DNA of 64,000 nt from Cymbomonas tetramitiformis (lineage: Eukaryota > Chlorophyta > Pyramimonadophyceae > Pyramimonadales > Pyramimonadaceae): the NCBI GenBank assembly GCA_001247695.2, contig LGRX02013832.1:35041-99040 (forward strand), read 5' to 3'. Within the stretch, counting starts at the first letter, position 1; each line of letters starts with the position of its first letter. The notes below the pieces were generated by a model. The model was given only the letters and a program-made list of their open reading frames with translations, ran no database searches and had not been told where the DNA came from. This document shows positions 12,001 to 22,945 of this stretch, piece after piece. Position numbers and translations under genes: made by a program.

Positions 12001-15000
12001 CAAGCGTGCCGCTACTGCGCCGCAGCGTCATGGTGCATGAGAAGATCTTTGGCAGCGACCACGTCGAGGTGGCCAAGATCCTCTTCATGTTGGCGAAGGT
12101 GTTCGTCGAGATGAGAAAGTTCATGGATGCGGATGGCCTGCTGCTCCGGGCGCTGGCCATCAGGTGCCCGCCATCCACCCCCCCTGCAGTGCCATCAGGT
12201 GCCCGCCATCACCCCTGGGGCCACCGTTGGCCGAGCACCTCTCAGATCCCCTGCAGTGCCGTGCGCTTCTTTCCCTTCGGGGCGTATCGATTTCGAGGAG
12301 CGCAAATGAATTGGTCTCGCCGGACTGCTCCGCACTTGCGAGTGATCAGTAGGGCCGCGGCGTGGAAACACTGGAGTTCGGAACTTCGGCGCTCGCTGCC
12401 CCTCGCGGGAAACAGTTTGACTGCCGCGTTTGGGCTCGGTTTCCCCTTCATCATCCATGCCAGTAGCACCCGGTGTGCATGCGATTGTAGTTTTGGGGCA
12501 TGCCACCACAACAAGCTCACTCCCACAGGTCAGCATATATCGCACGCCCAACGTGTACTCGCCAGTGATCCGCACGTGCAGCTGGGCTCTCCTCCCGGGC
12601 TCCCTTCCAGGCGGCCGCACTTTCAGTCCGCGTTTGATGCCTCGTCACAGCTCCTTCCCTTCATCCACCGCGGGTTCATTGCTGTGGTCTCCGTCGGCGT
12701 GCCTCAAGCCTCAACACATTTGGGCTCTAGAGCAATAAGTCACTCTGCCCGCTGCGTCGTGCACTCTGTTCTGCTAGCACCTGAACATAGAAATCCTATA
12801 GGCTGTTGCTCCAATTTTACACCAAGATATATGACGTCACCGTCCCACCCCGCTCCCGCGTGCTCGTACTGGGGTAAGGTCCGGCTGCTGTGAATGCTGC
12901 TGGGCCTCGCTCCACATGCTCCACATGCCGCATGCTGCGTCCTCCCTCTACACAGCCGGCAGCTACTGACTTCTCCCTGAATTATTCTCCCCCCTCCCTG
13001 GGCTCGGGCACCCTCGGATATCGATTGGCTGCAGGGAGCAGTCACTTGGGAAGGAGCACAAGTTAGTCCTACAGACGCACGAGAAGCTGGGAGAGGTGGC
13101 CTGGGAGCTGGGCCACTTAGAAGCTGCGAAGCAACGTTACAGCGAGGCCGTGGATCTATCCCGCAAGCTGTATGGCGCCGATGACCGCCGCGTGCACCGC
13201 CTCATGCAGGAGGTCGCGCAGCTGGAGGGGCAGCGAGAGACCCCGGACCTCGCGCCTGCCCCGGCCCTCACAGAGGATACCGTAGGTGGCTCGACCACAG
13301 CCGAGGAGAAGGAGCTGGGAAATATGGAGCTCCAGGAGAGTAAGGAGAGAGCCGGCAACCGCGGGTCCGGGGCAGAGGGGTCCAACTCCACGGAGTCACA
13401 GGAGGAAGGCTGCTCCATCGGCGCAGACGACAAGCAAACCCCCGCGCAAGCAACACGCTCTTCCGCCACGTTCCCGTCGTTGGCAGCCTCGAGAGACTCT
13501 GCGAGAGATGACAGTGGTGGGGACGCGGCAGAGAATGGGCCGGTGGTGATGGGCGGGCCCGGCTGGGACGACGTGGCGGCTTTGAACTCGAGCGCCTCCT
13601 CGCTGAAGAAGCAGGTGAGAGGGTCCCCCGGAGCTAGGGGGGCTGCGGGGTGCCTCCTCGCTGAAGAAGCAGGTGAGAGGGTCCCCCGGAGCTAGGGGGG
13701 CTGCGGGGTGCCTCCTCGCTGAAGAAGCAGGTGAGAGGGTCCCAGCTAGGGGGGCTGCGGGGGTGCCTCCTCGCTGAAGAAGCAGGTGAGAGGGTCCCCC
13801 GGAGCTAGGGGGGCTGCGGGGTGCAAGCGTGCTCGGACGGGGCGGAGAGCATGCCAAAGGGGTCCGCGCCAGGGATAGGGTGCAGATGCCAACCTGTAGC
13901 CCAAATGAAGCTTCCAGGGTGCTATTGTTAGTGAACGGCAACAACAGGTATCTGCGGCCGTGCAGCATGAGAGGCCTTCCCTGCAGCGATGGAACGCCAG
14001 GAGCGAGCCTGAATCATTTTCGTGATAATGATGAAATGCAGGGAACTCTGTCACCTCCTCTCAAAGCAGGGCCAGCCGACTCCTCCGCGGCCAGATGTGG
14101 CTAGCAGACCAGTGCGACAAGAGCATAGATAGGGTTGAGGCAGTGGTCTCACTGGAAATACAGCTCGTCCGCTTGGCTTTCAATATTTCCACCTTGAGGA
14201 TGGCGAAAGAGGGCTGTTTCGGATTCCTCTGAGCTGCCCTGAACAGAGCGACTGGGGCCAACCAGGGGGGACCCCCAATTTGAGCTCGCTATTGGCAAGT
14301 GTTGAGCTGCAGCAGGTTGATGCGCCTTGAGATTGAGATTGAGGTTGCGGGGAGTCGCGGCAGGGACGCGCAAACGAGGCTGAGCTGCTGTACGCCAGGA
14401 GCCTTGAGCTGGTGGAAGCAGAGCTCGGGCCGGAGCACCCGGACACCGCGGACGCACTCCAGAGCTTGGCCGGTGTATGCAAGTCCATGGGTGACTACGA
14501 GAGCGCACTGCCGCTGTACGAGCGATGCCTCGCGATTAAGCTGAAGACGAAGGGCGCGGACCACCCGTCCCTGGCTACCGCGCGCAACAACCTTGCGCTG
14601 CTCTTTGAAAGCAAGGGTGAGGTCGTGTTCGCCTCGTGGCCCCTGCCCACCCCCCCCTTCCTGCATAGTGTGCGCCTCGTGGCCCCACCCACAACCCTTC
14701 CTGCTAGTGTCCCCTGTGGCTCCTGCCCAACCCCCTTCCTGCATAGTGTGCGCCTCGTGGCCATGGTGTGCGCCTCGTGGCCCCTGCCCAACCCCCGCTT
14801 CCTGCATATTGTGTATCTTGTTTGCCTCAGCTGCATCGCGTCATTACTGTCGAGCAGCTTGCAACCGGTAGATGACTTGCTCTTGTGGGCATGGGTGGAG
14901 GGGGCTGATGGGATGTGCGATCTGCAGGGGAGCTGAAAGAAGCTGAAAAGCAGCTGTCAGAAGCTATGGCGATCTGGCAGCGTGCATATGGCTCCAAGCA

Positions 15001-16069
15001 TCCACACGTGGCCACAGCGCAGAACAACATGGCATGCTTGATGCGAGGTGCTCCCACCGCCCACACGCGGCCACAGCGCAGAACAGCATGGCATGCTTGA
15101 TGCGAGATGTGAGCAGTGGACTCGTTGCCCATGCTCTGGTTATTCTGTGGTTTGGAATTCGAAGGCACTCAACTGCAATTAGGGGTGACAGGAAAGCGCC
15201 TGGCGGTGAGGCTCGAGGCTTGGACGCCGGAGGGGAGCGGAGATCAGGAAGGATGCGTGTGGATGAGAGCTAAGGCGAGCGCGCTTGATAGGCGAGAAGG
15301 ATGGGGAGGCCTAATGGGAGGCGAGACTCCCGGCAAGGGCCCCTGACGGTGTTCGCCTCAGGTGAGGGGGGCCATGACGGGAGCGGAGTTTGGGGAGGGT
15401 GACTTGGGCGCACCCCTCAGGGCAAGGTCGCTTGAAGGAAGCGGAGGAAATCAACCTCGTCGCCCTGAGGACCCTGCAGGAGACGCTCGGCCAGGACCAC
15501 CCTCACGTAGCAGCAGCCCTGAACTCCAACGCTTGGATCACTAGTGACCGCGGGGACACCGAGGTGAGCCACCCCTTGGCTGCTGGGACTGAGAGAGAGA
15601 GACTTAACCGGGAAAGAGAGATTTAACGCTTGACAATACAGTTGCCAGGACTGAGATCGATGGTGGAAATACATATTGACACGTGGCTGTGCAGAGTGAG
15701 GTGAAGTGCGAGAGGGCGCACAATTCTGTGGCTGCTTAGATGAACATGCGAGTGCAAGTACTGAGATTGGGGGGAAGCGCTGCACAGGAGGCGAAAGCTA
15801 CATTTGAGGCGGCGCTAGGGATGTGTACCCGTCTCAAGCTCAAATCATCGAACTCGCTGGTCAAACGAATCCGTGGTGGGAAGCTAATGAATGAAGCGCG
15901 CATTGCCCGTGCCTCTAATGCAACGGAGTGTCAGGTGCGCTGCTCCCTTTACGTCCCTGCATCTAGCGTCCCCTTGCCTCGGAACCGTCACCGCCATAAG
16001 CGGTGCACAGTCCGTGACCATGAGATGCCTGCTCCTATCAAGTGTGTGATGCACAGCCCTCAAATTTGA
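3..16069 (+). CDS. Large tetratricopeptide-repeat (kinesin-light-chain-like) protein, multi-exon, 5' partial
   Basis: Traced exons: 3-87, 729-841 (or to 823), 1204-1281, 1936-3247, 3520-3928, 4784-4848, 5067-5153, 5677-5802, 6144-6274, 6668-6748, 7097-7450, 8001-8260, 9792-10047, 10716-10893, 11231-11279, 11856-12163, 13035-13614, 14364-14616, 14928-15047, 15421-15563, 15788-15934 (open to a stop at 16067-16069). Every junction joins in phase with GT-AG borders except 10893 to 11231, which is off by one base. Either a microexon is missed there or the first gene ends at the TGA at 10899-10901 and a second follows. From exon 5 on, the protein is KLC-type TPRs of about 42 residues with the usual G-x-x-x-E-A, LG-x-x-HP and NNLA signatures. 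An acidic disordered region precedes them. TPR solenoids bind protein partners, so a scaffold or cargo-adaptor role is inferred. There is no kinesin motor or enzyme domain. A possible alternative last exon is 16485-16529. Confidence 0.8.
160..607. repeat. 25-bp minisatellite in the first intron of the TPR gene
   Basis: About 17 tandem copies of a 25-bp unit containing CTGAGCCTGAGATCRAYGGC fill the intron between 87 and 729. Copies differ by a few point changes and one 4-6 bp indel near 555-570. Open frames seen through it are repeat artefacts. Confidence 0.9.
1580..1771. repeat. 28-bp GC-rich minisatellite
   Basis: Seven near-identical copies of a 28-bp unit built on CCTCCAGCCACGCCCGCGCC lie in the intron between exons 3 and 4 of the TPR gene. 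The rest of that intron (1282-1579 and 1772-1935) shows no coding signal. Confidence 0.9.
1936..3247 (+). CDS. Exon 4 of the TPR gene: acidic N-terminal region
   Basis: This is the largest exon of the TPR gene, about 437 residues. It is rich in Glu, Asp, Ser and Gly and looks disordered. It carries three perfect-to-near-perfect tandem copies of an 18-residue unit (ADVDGEDSVLELAGDVLR) encoded by 54-bp repeats at 2107-2268. Further on it holds three spaced copies of a short SNWDSD/E motif near 2398, 2533 and 2686. The last 60 residues become helical and lead into the first TPR, ending DLGNLLAG across the splice at 3247. The acceptor is the AG ending at 1935 and the donor is GT at 3248. Phase 1 at the end matches the two leading bases of exon 5. 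Confidence 0.8.
3995..4293. repeat. 30-bp minisatellite
   Basis: Ten copies of a 30-bp unit (TTTCATGACTATGAGTTTCA core, then the ACTGTCC end) occupy the 5' part of the intron 3929-4783. The period is a multiple of three and the unit lacks stops in several frames on both strands, so long spurious ORFs result. The remainder of the intron, 4294-4783, has no recognisable gene. Confidence 0.92.
4896..4986. repeat. 30-bp short tandem array
   Basis: Three copies of a 30-bp unit containing CACTCCCCACGACCCGGTCC lie in the short intron 4849-5066 of the TPR gene. Confidence 0.85.
7097..7450 (+). CDS. Exon 11 of the TPR gene: three consecutive TPRs
   Basis: This 118-codon exon keeps phase 0 at both ends. 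It encodes helices with the TPR spacing, including NLVAVYMAQDRLDEA, LNKLATVRKGQGRLDDA and LNNTGQLSKKLKRHQQA. The donor GTAAGC follows ATG at 7448-7450. A copy of the last 50 bases of the exon plus its donor region lies directly downstream at about 7456-7506, with the donor GT lost in that second copy. Confidence 0.85.
8396..9620. repeat. 59-bp minisatellite, about 21 copies
   Basis: The intron 8261-9791 is almost entirely a tandem array of a 59-bp unit that includes TAGCTCGGGAGCGCACGCCC and the AAGCCCTGTGG core. Several copies carry deletions of 1-8 bp, notably near 8690-8760 and 9421-9480, while most differ only by C/T or A/C changes. There are no unique spacers between copies. Confidence 0.93.
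13035..13614 (+). CDS. Exon 17 of the TPR gene: TPR plus Ser/Glu-rich linker
   Basis: The exon opens with a clear TPR pair (REQSLGKEHKLVLQTHEKLG, then LGHLEAAKQRYSEA) and then runs for about 130 residues through a low-complexity linker rich in Ser, Glu and Gly before ending SSLKKQ. The next exon at 14364 resumes with GRANEAELLYARSLEL, so the linker splits the TPR array into two blocks. The donor at 13615 is GTGAGA. Three further copies of this exon end plus donor follow in the intron. Confidence 0.8.
13590..13830. repeat. 58-bp tandem array that includes an exon end and its 5' splice site
   Basis: Four copies begin at about 13595, 13653, 13711 and 13766 (periods 58, 58 and 55). Each contains CCTCCTCGCTGAAGAAGCAG followed by GTGAGAGGGTCC. 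The first copy is the true end of exon 17. The others lie in the intron with intact donor sequence. Confidence 0.9.
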
Positions 16070-19000
16070 GAAAACTTTAGTTTTTTTTTCCGCCAACCCA
16101 TTCGAGAGAAAAAAGTCCTGGGATGCAGGGCTCGATGCTTGTTATAGGGAGATTCGAAAGTTGCGACAACGCAGGGTTTGGGGCATGCTGTGGGGATGAC
16201 TCGTCTGGCGAGGGATGCGGTGACAGAAAAAGGCGGCATCGGAGGCCGTAAAGTTGCTGCTCGATGTGAGGGGCCGAGGCCACTCAGAGACGATCAGCGC
16301 AATGGCCGAGTTGGAGGGTAGATGAGAGGTTTTTTTCTCGTTGGAAGACGCACAGCTTGTGTGCCTCTGGAGGCGACCGGAGAGTGTAGCAGAACCCAAA
16401 GGCGCCCGTCCCTCCGCGGCGCTGCGCCAAGTCCTCGCTGCGTCACAGCTGGCAACATCATTGACTCCTTGTGAGCCACAGGCAGGAGACCAACATTCTG
16501 GCAGACGGAGAACCGAGTTTGTGCATCTGAGCACGACGGGCATATGCGGCCTCTTGACCGAGGCCCCCTGCCAACATGGACTGACTGTCTCCTGCACAAC
16601 CATTATGCCCACGAGAATTATAAGGATGTGGCTACTGGGATGAATGGCATTATGCAGCCGCATCGCATGGACAGCAATAGCCGCTAAGCAACGCTTATTT
16701 ACCGAAGAGTGAACCCCCTACCTCAAAGTATGTGTTGTGTGCATGCCGCATCAGCAGCATGAGTTCAAAATACATTTGGAATGTAGCATGATTTTACTTA
16801 TTGGACACATCGTAGAAAGAGTAAATATCGGATAGTTTGGTAGGTGTATGTGGTTTATAGTATTTAATAGTATTTAATAGTATTTAATAGTGTATATCGG
16901 ACCTATAATATAAATCGTGAATATCGGATAGTTTGCTATATATGTAGTGTTTGGTGTTTAATATAGGTATAGTATCGAGGCAAGTGGCATGGCCTATCAT
17001 AGAGACTATATGTTTATTCCACTTCCAGTATACCGTGATGCGCTCACTTTTTCGTGACAATTAAGAATGAAGGGGGTGAATATACATGTTTATTATAGGG
17101 GACAGTTATTTTCCCCCAGCTTAATTTCCTTCCCTACCATGATCGGGTAAAACCTTAAAAAACAAGCCTAGAAAATCCTGAAAGAAATAATGCAGGCGTG
17201 TTGAGCTTCTCAGTTCCATAAGCTCTAACCTGGACTCAAGCTGGGAATTAACACATATGCTCACTACAACCCTTGGATTCATGTGAGGATATGCACCTGG
17301 AATGCGGCCGTTGGATTTGTAAAGGGATGGTTATAGCCACTGCATTGGTGGGTGCAAGTAGTAGAATTGCACCATCGGGCTCACTCCTGAAAACTTGAAA
17401 TAATTCTTTATGTATTTCCTTTATTTCATGTTCCTTCATTCTTATTTCTATTTTATTTGCTATTGTTGGTGTGTTATATTAGCACTTCAACCTAATACTC
17501 CAATTTATCAAGGCAGGACTTAGTGGCTCTTCGGCCTAACACAGACCAGTTATTCGGATATATTGTATGGTACTTCGACCTGTGACAGCATATCCTTTAT
17601 GTATAGTATTGGCATTCCACCCTAACTGTAACCTGCACTACTTGTTTGTCGCATTATCTTGGTCAACGCTAACTGAGGGAAATTGTTCGAAATTCCCCTC
17701 TCAACGTGTTGCCTTACGACAGTCGCGATGAGCAGTAGTGTCGTATATTAAAGTATATTTGCCGTACTCTCATCCGAAGCAGCCGCGCTACTCGATCAGG
17801 ATAGTTAAGTTGGTGGGTCCGTGTACTGAGAAGATGATAGGTGCTACTTCGCGTAGGGACCGTGCGTCGTAAGCTATTGATGGACGGTGACTTTGGAGCG
17901 ATTCTCGACTTCGAGTTCGACCTGGGATCCCGGACTGCTTGGTCTGCTCGAGTCCGAGGGCTCAGATTCACCGGGTGGAATGGTTTTAGTTTTTAGGAGA
18001 GCGTCGACTACTGCGAGTTCGCACATTGGCTATCCAGACCGCGTGGCGCGCGTGGCGTACTTGATGGTTGAGAGATGGTATTGGAGCTTAGGAGAGCTGA
18101 GTCGACGACTGGAAAGTGCGGGGAAGAGTGGAGCGTCGGGGGAACTATACGAAAGCGACGACGTCTTCGAGCTCAGTTTTCACAGCGCTAAAATGGTGGC
18201 GGCGAACCGCAGCCAAATGCTGTGCATACTGAGTGTTCGTTGTGCTCTCGACGCTAAAATGCGGCAAGTCTTCTTGCTGATAATCATGCTGTTTAACTTT
18301 GCCCGCTTCACCACCTGGAGGCATAGCTCCCCTTGACGCGGGGGGCGGTATCAACCTGACGACCGAGTGTGAAGCGGTGATGATAATGTCGTTGCTATCC
18401 GAGCCCGGTAAGCTGACGTGAGTGTGCTGCGTGATGTCTTGATGCTCCCTGCGACTTGTAGAAGATTCTTGTGGAGCCGGCACGGTTGAGGATCACAGTG
18501 ATGGGCGATGCGTGCGAGCGGAGTAGATGTGTGCTCTTCGAGGCGCAGTTGAGATAGCGAGCACGTAATTTGGGTATCCAAGTTAGATTTGGTGGGTGCG
18601 TGGTGGTCTGCATAACGGATTGTTATGGCTGCTTGGATTAGGGATTGCCATGCGTGCATACCAGTTCCGCTTTAAATATGAATCGGGTTATTGTGGCATT
18701 TCAGAGTATAGTTTATAAGGTACGTCTTACGCTTGGTCGACTTGACAATAACTGCAGGATTTCTAGATCGTGAGATATATATGCGATTTAAGTATGCGCT
18801 TAAGTATGATTAAGTATGGGAGACAACTTAGCGGTATCGACCATGTTTTTTCAATGCCTTGGTCGATTTGAGTGCGCAATATGTTTAGATTGCTGTGAGC
18901 GACCTGTTTATCGAATAAACATATTTTCGGAAGCTTTGTGTAAAGTCGACCAAGCGTATGCCACACCTTCATTGATATACCAACCAGCATAGCTGGTCTT

Positions 19001-20800
19001 GAACGAAATGTCACCCATGCGATTCGTCGTCATATTCCTTTGATTTTAATGTAATACTCATTTCGAGAACGGAGAAGTGTGCACAACTGTGTACATTATT
19101 AGCATCGTTGATACACGAGTATACTCGCGACGACCTGTGAACCACTTTGGTGAGACTGTCTCGTAAATGTGGTCCGCGAAAGTGGAAACACACTCTCGTG
19201 ATTCACCAAAGTGGGTCGAAGGGCTCACCAAAGTGTGCAGTTGTTCACCAAAATGTACCCGGTCGATCCGAATGGCGATGCGTTTTTGCACCAAGAGTTG
19301 CTCGTCGTTGCCGATGAGACCTTTCCGACGGTATACGACTCACATAAACAGTCAATACGATTGTTGTAAATAATTGACGAGCGACACGAGCGGGGCGAGA
19401 CGCTGCATTCGCCCTCGTCCTCGAGGAGCGTCACGTTCGTTCTGTACATACACGAAACGGAAAGTAGCAAGGGCGGCAATGGCATGCCGAAAACGGCGCG
19501 GGCACACGACGTATGCTGGCATTAACCTAGCGCGCGGGGATTGAATGAGGCGCTCCCCCAATGACGTGGATGCACGGTATTCACAACAGAGGGATTTCCG
19601 TTTACTGATGTTTCGCGTTCACTGCTCTATTTTCACAGGAGCGAATATTTGCTCGTCGCTCGTTGCTCGTCATGCCACCCAATAGTCACTAAGCCAAGCT
19701 GCTTGCTACCTTGCAATCATATTCGTACAATTTCGCATTTAAGGCCCCGCTTCGATCCTTGAGCTCTCAAAGTCGCCGCGGACAGACGGACCTGAGTAGG
19801 TAGCCTTGAGAGTGGCGGCGGGTATTGTACGCACAAATCGTTCAGTGCAGGTCCAAGCTGATGCCAGAATCCCACCTGTTAAAAAACCTTTGGGGCAAAC
19901 TACCACGACATCTGACCAGGTTGTGCGTAGGCCGGCAGGTGTAGAATGTAGATATGTGTTATGCACGCACCCAGACACCCAGATAGCCACACACCCAAAC
20001 GTTGAACCCAAGCGCTTAAAATTATCACCTGCGACCGACACCTTTTCATTTTGGAATGAACATTCTATTGCAAACGAGACACCCACTACTTGCACAGCGG
20101 AATACCTGAAAGCTGCCTAATATTCCCACCCATATCAGTCATATACAACAATATTTTTGGTGCAGCAATTAGGGTATAGAAAGTGATAGAAGATTAAGCG
20201 TTATAACCTCAGAGGAAGTTGCTGTGCTCTAAGGCACTTTTCCGAAATCTTGCACTAGTGTGTTCGTTGGAACTATTCTCTATTTTTGAATAAAGAATCT
20301 TGTGCCCTGCCAAAAGGCAACGACAACGTCATTACACAAGTTGTAAAAGAAAAGTTTAACCTTGGCACTCGTGGTTCCCGCACCTAGAAACATACAAACT
20401 TGTATATGGATAAGTGAAGGGAAACACAATAAGCATGGTTAGGGCACGAGCTCAATAGTGGAGTGTCGAAACCGTTTCTTCAGAGATCTCCCTTTGAAAC
20501 TCAGCAGCCTGCCCGCCTTGCGAGGGTGAAGGACAGAGCAGGAGTATCATCACTCCTTGCGTGTCCTAGATCGCCAGAAGAGCCAAAGCACATAGCAAGA
20601 GAATATTTGATGCTAAACTGCTTTCTGTGTGCAACGCCTGTGTGGCATGGGTATGCTGCAAGGAAACGCAGCGAACGAGTGTACACAGCTAAAACTGCAC
20701 TTACATTTCTGAGGTTAAATAATGGACGGAAATATCCATCCAACAAAATCTGGCCAAAGCAAGCCTCAAGTCTCAGCTCGTTTAAGTCTGGATTCCCAGC
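16070..20800. other. AT-rich intergenic stretch without a supported gene
   Basis: Base composition drops sharply after about 16,700. I see only short structures: three tandem AGTATTTAAT units at 16,858-16,889, a 13-bp inverted repeat at 18,729/18,945, and a cluster of CACCAAAGTG-like words at 19,140-19,255. The open frame on the plus strand at 17,887-18,336 starts with GTG and shows no recognisable domain, so I do not call it. Confidence 0.6.
18729..18957. repeat. Small inverted-repeat element
   Basis: ACGCTTGGTCGAC at 18729-18741 is repeated as its exact reverse complement at 18945-18957, framing 229 bp of AT-rich sequence that also contains TTGGTCGA and several AAGTATG words. This could be a MITE remnant. 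No target-site duplication was seen. Confidence 0.45.
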
Positions 20801-20819
20801 GGTTCACACGAACTCGTAT

Positions 20820-21959
20820 TTACAGCTCTGCGCTTCCTGGTGAATATACGAACTTTCGCTGACGATAGATGTAGTGCGGGCTTCGGGGTGTATGCCACTG
20901 CGTCTGCTTTGTCCGTGTGTTGTAGTAGAAAAGTTGTCCCTCGGCCTCGAACTCTTCCACCAAATCCATTCCATTCGGAGAACCTGGGGGGAGCAGCCGC
21001 TTACTGCCATCGAACAAAGCTAGTGCCTCGGTGGCTTGGCCGTCGCACTGCACGCCAACCGAACCGTCATCGGAGCAAAAGCCTTCGGGAGGATCCTTGC
21101 TGGTTACACAGTTTAGCTTTTCTTTGAACAACTCGAGCGATTCGGAAGGAGACTGAGGCTCCAAAGCGGAGTTTGTTATCCTGAAGAGATGGAACGGATT
21201 CTGAGAAAAGTTTTCATCCGTGAGCTCCTCCACAGATGCCTGCACATCATACTTCTTTAGCGCTGCAACCACAACTTGGGTGATGTTCTCGCCTTCCTCA
21301 AACCAGGGGCCAGTATCGGGAACTGATGTTCCTTTCGGGGGAAGATCCACAAGGGTGACCTTCGCGAGACTCACATAGTCTGCCAAAACCTTTTCAAAAG
21401 TCTTGCGGTCAGGGACATATTGCATCAACCAGTGAAAAAACTGAATGCCAAACTGAACATCCAGCTTGAGCCCAGCGTCTTGTAGCTCCATGAAGGTGGT
21501 ATCGGTAACAAACAACTGGCAAGCATCAAAATTCGTCATGGCTGCCTGGTTTGCCACCTCCAGTTGATACGGAATCATACCAATATGCTCTGCGTGCGCT
21601 GGCACTGTATACCACGTAAGATGCTCAGGTAAGGGCCTGGCTTGATAATCAGCATCCACGGAGAATACTGTCGCGCTCGGGAAATCCTCAGCGGCTGACA
21701 AGCACAAGGCGCCATATTCACTACCCCATTCCACAATCATGAAACCAGAAGACGCTTCCTCTCGTTCGACCTCTCGGATAGCTCTCTGCAAAAGCGCGTA
21801 ACGCTCTTTAATGCGGACGTGGCCACTGTCATGACCAATATTCAAATATTTGGGCAAGTCGGGATACTCCGGAAACTTGTAACCGCTGTAATCGATAGGG
21901 CTCGAACTGTTGACGACAGCTACAAACAAAGTAAAACACATTGCGATAAGTATATTCAT
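20820..21959 (-). CDS. Secreted methyltransferase-like protein with C-terminal WW-like segment
   Basis: This is a single-exon gene of 379 residues starting at ATG 21957-21959. Residues 1-18 form a hydrophobic signal peptide (ILIAMCFTLFVAVV). Residues 76-83 read VEWGSEYG, matching the SAM-binding motif I pattern of class I methyltransferases. An acidic strand end, VFSVDAD, follows at 98-104, as expected for the ribose-binding motif II. The C-terminal part has three cysteines and, at about 330-360, a WW-domain-like stretch (FYYN, then TQW-x-TP) that lacks a convincing first tryptophan. Known: this fold methylates many small molecules and proteins. Inferred: an ER, secreted or vacuolar location. 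It is intronless with moderate GC, unlike the two big neighbouring genes, which suggests retroposition or a different origin. The substrate cannot be read from sequence. Confidence 0.65.
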   Translation of the reverse strand: MNILIAMCFTLFVAVVNSSSPIDYSGYKFPEYPDLPKYLNIGHDSGHVRIKERYALLQRAIREVEREEASSGFMIVEWGSEYGALCLSAAEDFPSATVFSVDADYQARPLPEHLTWYTVPAHAEHIGMIPYQLEVANQAAMTNFDACQLFVTDTTFMELQDAGLKLDVQFGIQFFHWLMQYVPDRKTFEKVLADYVSLAKVTLVDLPPKGTSVPDTGPWFEEGENITQVVVAALKKYDVQASVEELTDENFSQNPFHLFRITNSALEPQSPSESLELFKEKLNCVTSKDPPEGFCSDDGSVGVQCDGQATEALALFDGSKRLLPPGSPNGMDLVEEFEAEGQLFYYNTRTKQTQWHTPRSPHYIYRQRKFVYSPGSAEL

Positions 21960-22364
21960 GTTGACACCTGTCAGAATTCTCGCATGTGAATTAACCTAAT
22001 ATGAATATGCTCAAAACTGGCGGGGTTTCGGACGGGAATGTCTATTGTCCTCTCTTTTTTCACACGAAGACAAACGAAAGAATTTTACAGTCTTGAGTCT
22101 TGAGACAAGACGAACGGACGAGGAGCATTTTTGATTTTAAAAGAATCGAGGTTCTTTCTTTCATGAGATGGGAGGCGTGACCGCGGTCCGAATATCCCAA
22201 ACCACGATATCGAGTTTGACATGCTCCGCGGACATCGAATTTCGACCCCAAAAGTTTTTTGGTAACTAAAAATGATCTTCCAAATGCATTTCTAACTCGA
22301 AAAAGATGGAGCCAATTTTGGAAGCCCCGTTTTCAAGACTCCAAACACACCATATTTAAGCTGA

Positions 22365-22945
22365 GTTTCAGCTGATATATAGCCTCATATATAGGCTGAA
22401 TTTCAGCTCATATATAGGCTAATTTTCAGCTCATATATAGGCCGAATTTCAGCTCATATATATCCTCATACATAGGCTGCATTTCAGCTCATTTATAGGC
22501 TGAATTTCAGCTCATATATAGGCTGAATTTCAGCTCATATATAGCCTCATGTATAGGCTGAATTTCAGCTCATATATAGGCTGAATTTCAGCCGTCATAT
22601 ATACGCACATATATAGGCTGCATTTCAGCTCCTTTATAGCCTCATGTATAGCCTCATATATAGGCTGAATTTCAGCTCATGTATAGGCTGAATTTCAGCG
22701 CTCATATATAGGCTGAATTTCAGGTGATATATAGGCTGAATTTCAGGTGATATATAGGCTGAATTTCAGCTCATATATAGGCTGAATTTCAGCTTGTACA
22801 TCGCCTCACATATAGGCTGAATTTTAGCTCATATATAGGCTGAATTTCAGCTCATATATAGCCTCATATATAGGCTGAATTTCAGCTCATATATAGCCTC
22901 ATACATAGGTTGAATTTCAGCTCATATATAGGTTGAATTTCAGCC
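22365..22945. repeat. 23-bp minisatellite
   Basis: About 25 imperfect copies of a 23-bp unit containing ATATAGGCTGAATTTCAGCT occupy this stretch, with some copies shortened to a TATATAGCCTCA form. The array lies upstream of the minus-strand methyltransferase-like gene. It is followed by 1 kb (22,946-24,000) in which I see no supported gene. Confidence 0.92.

Noticed and set aside
17887..18336. 149-codon plus-strand ORF
   Set aside because: It starts with GTG, shows no domain, and the repeated IGYPDRVAR-like words look like remnants of a diverged repeat.
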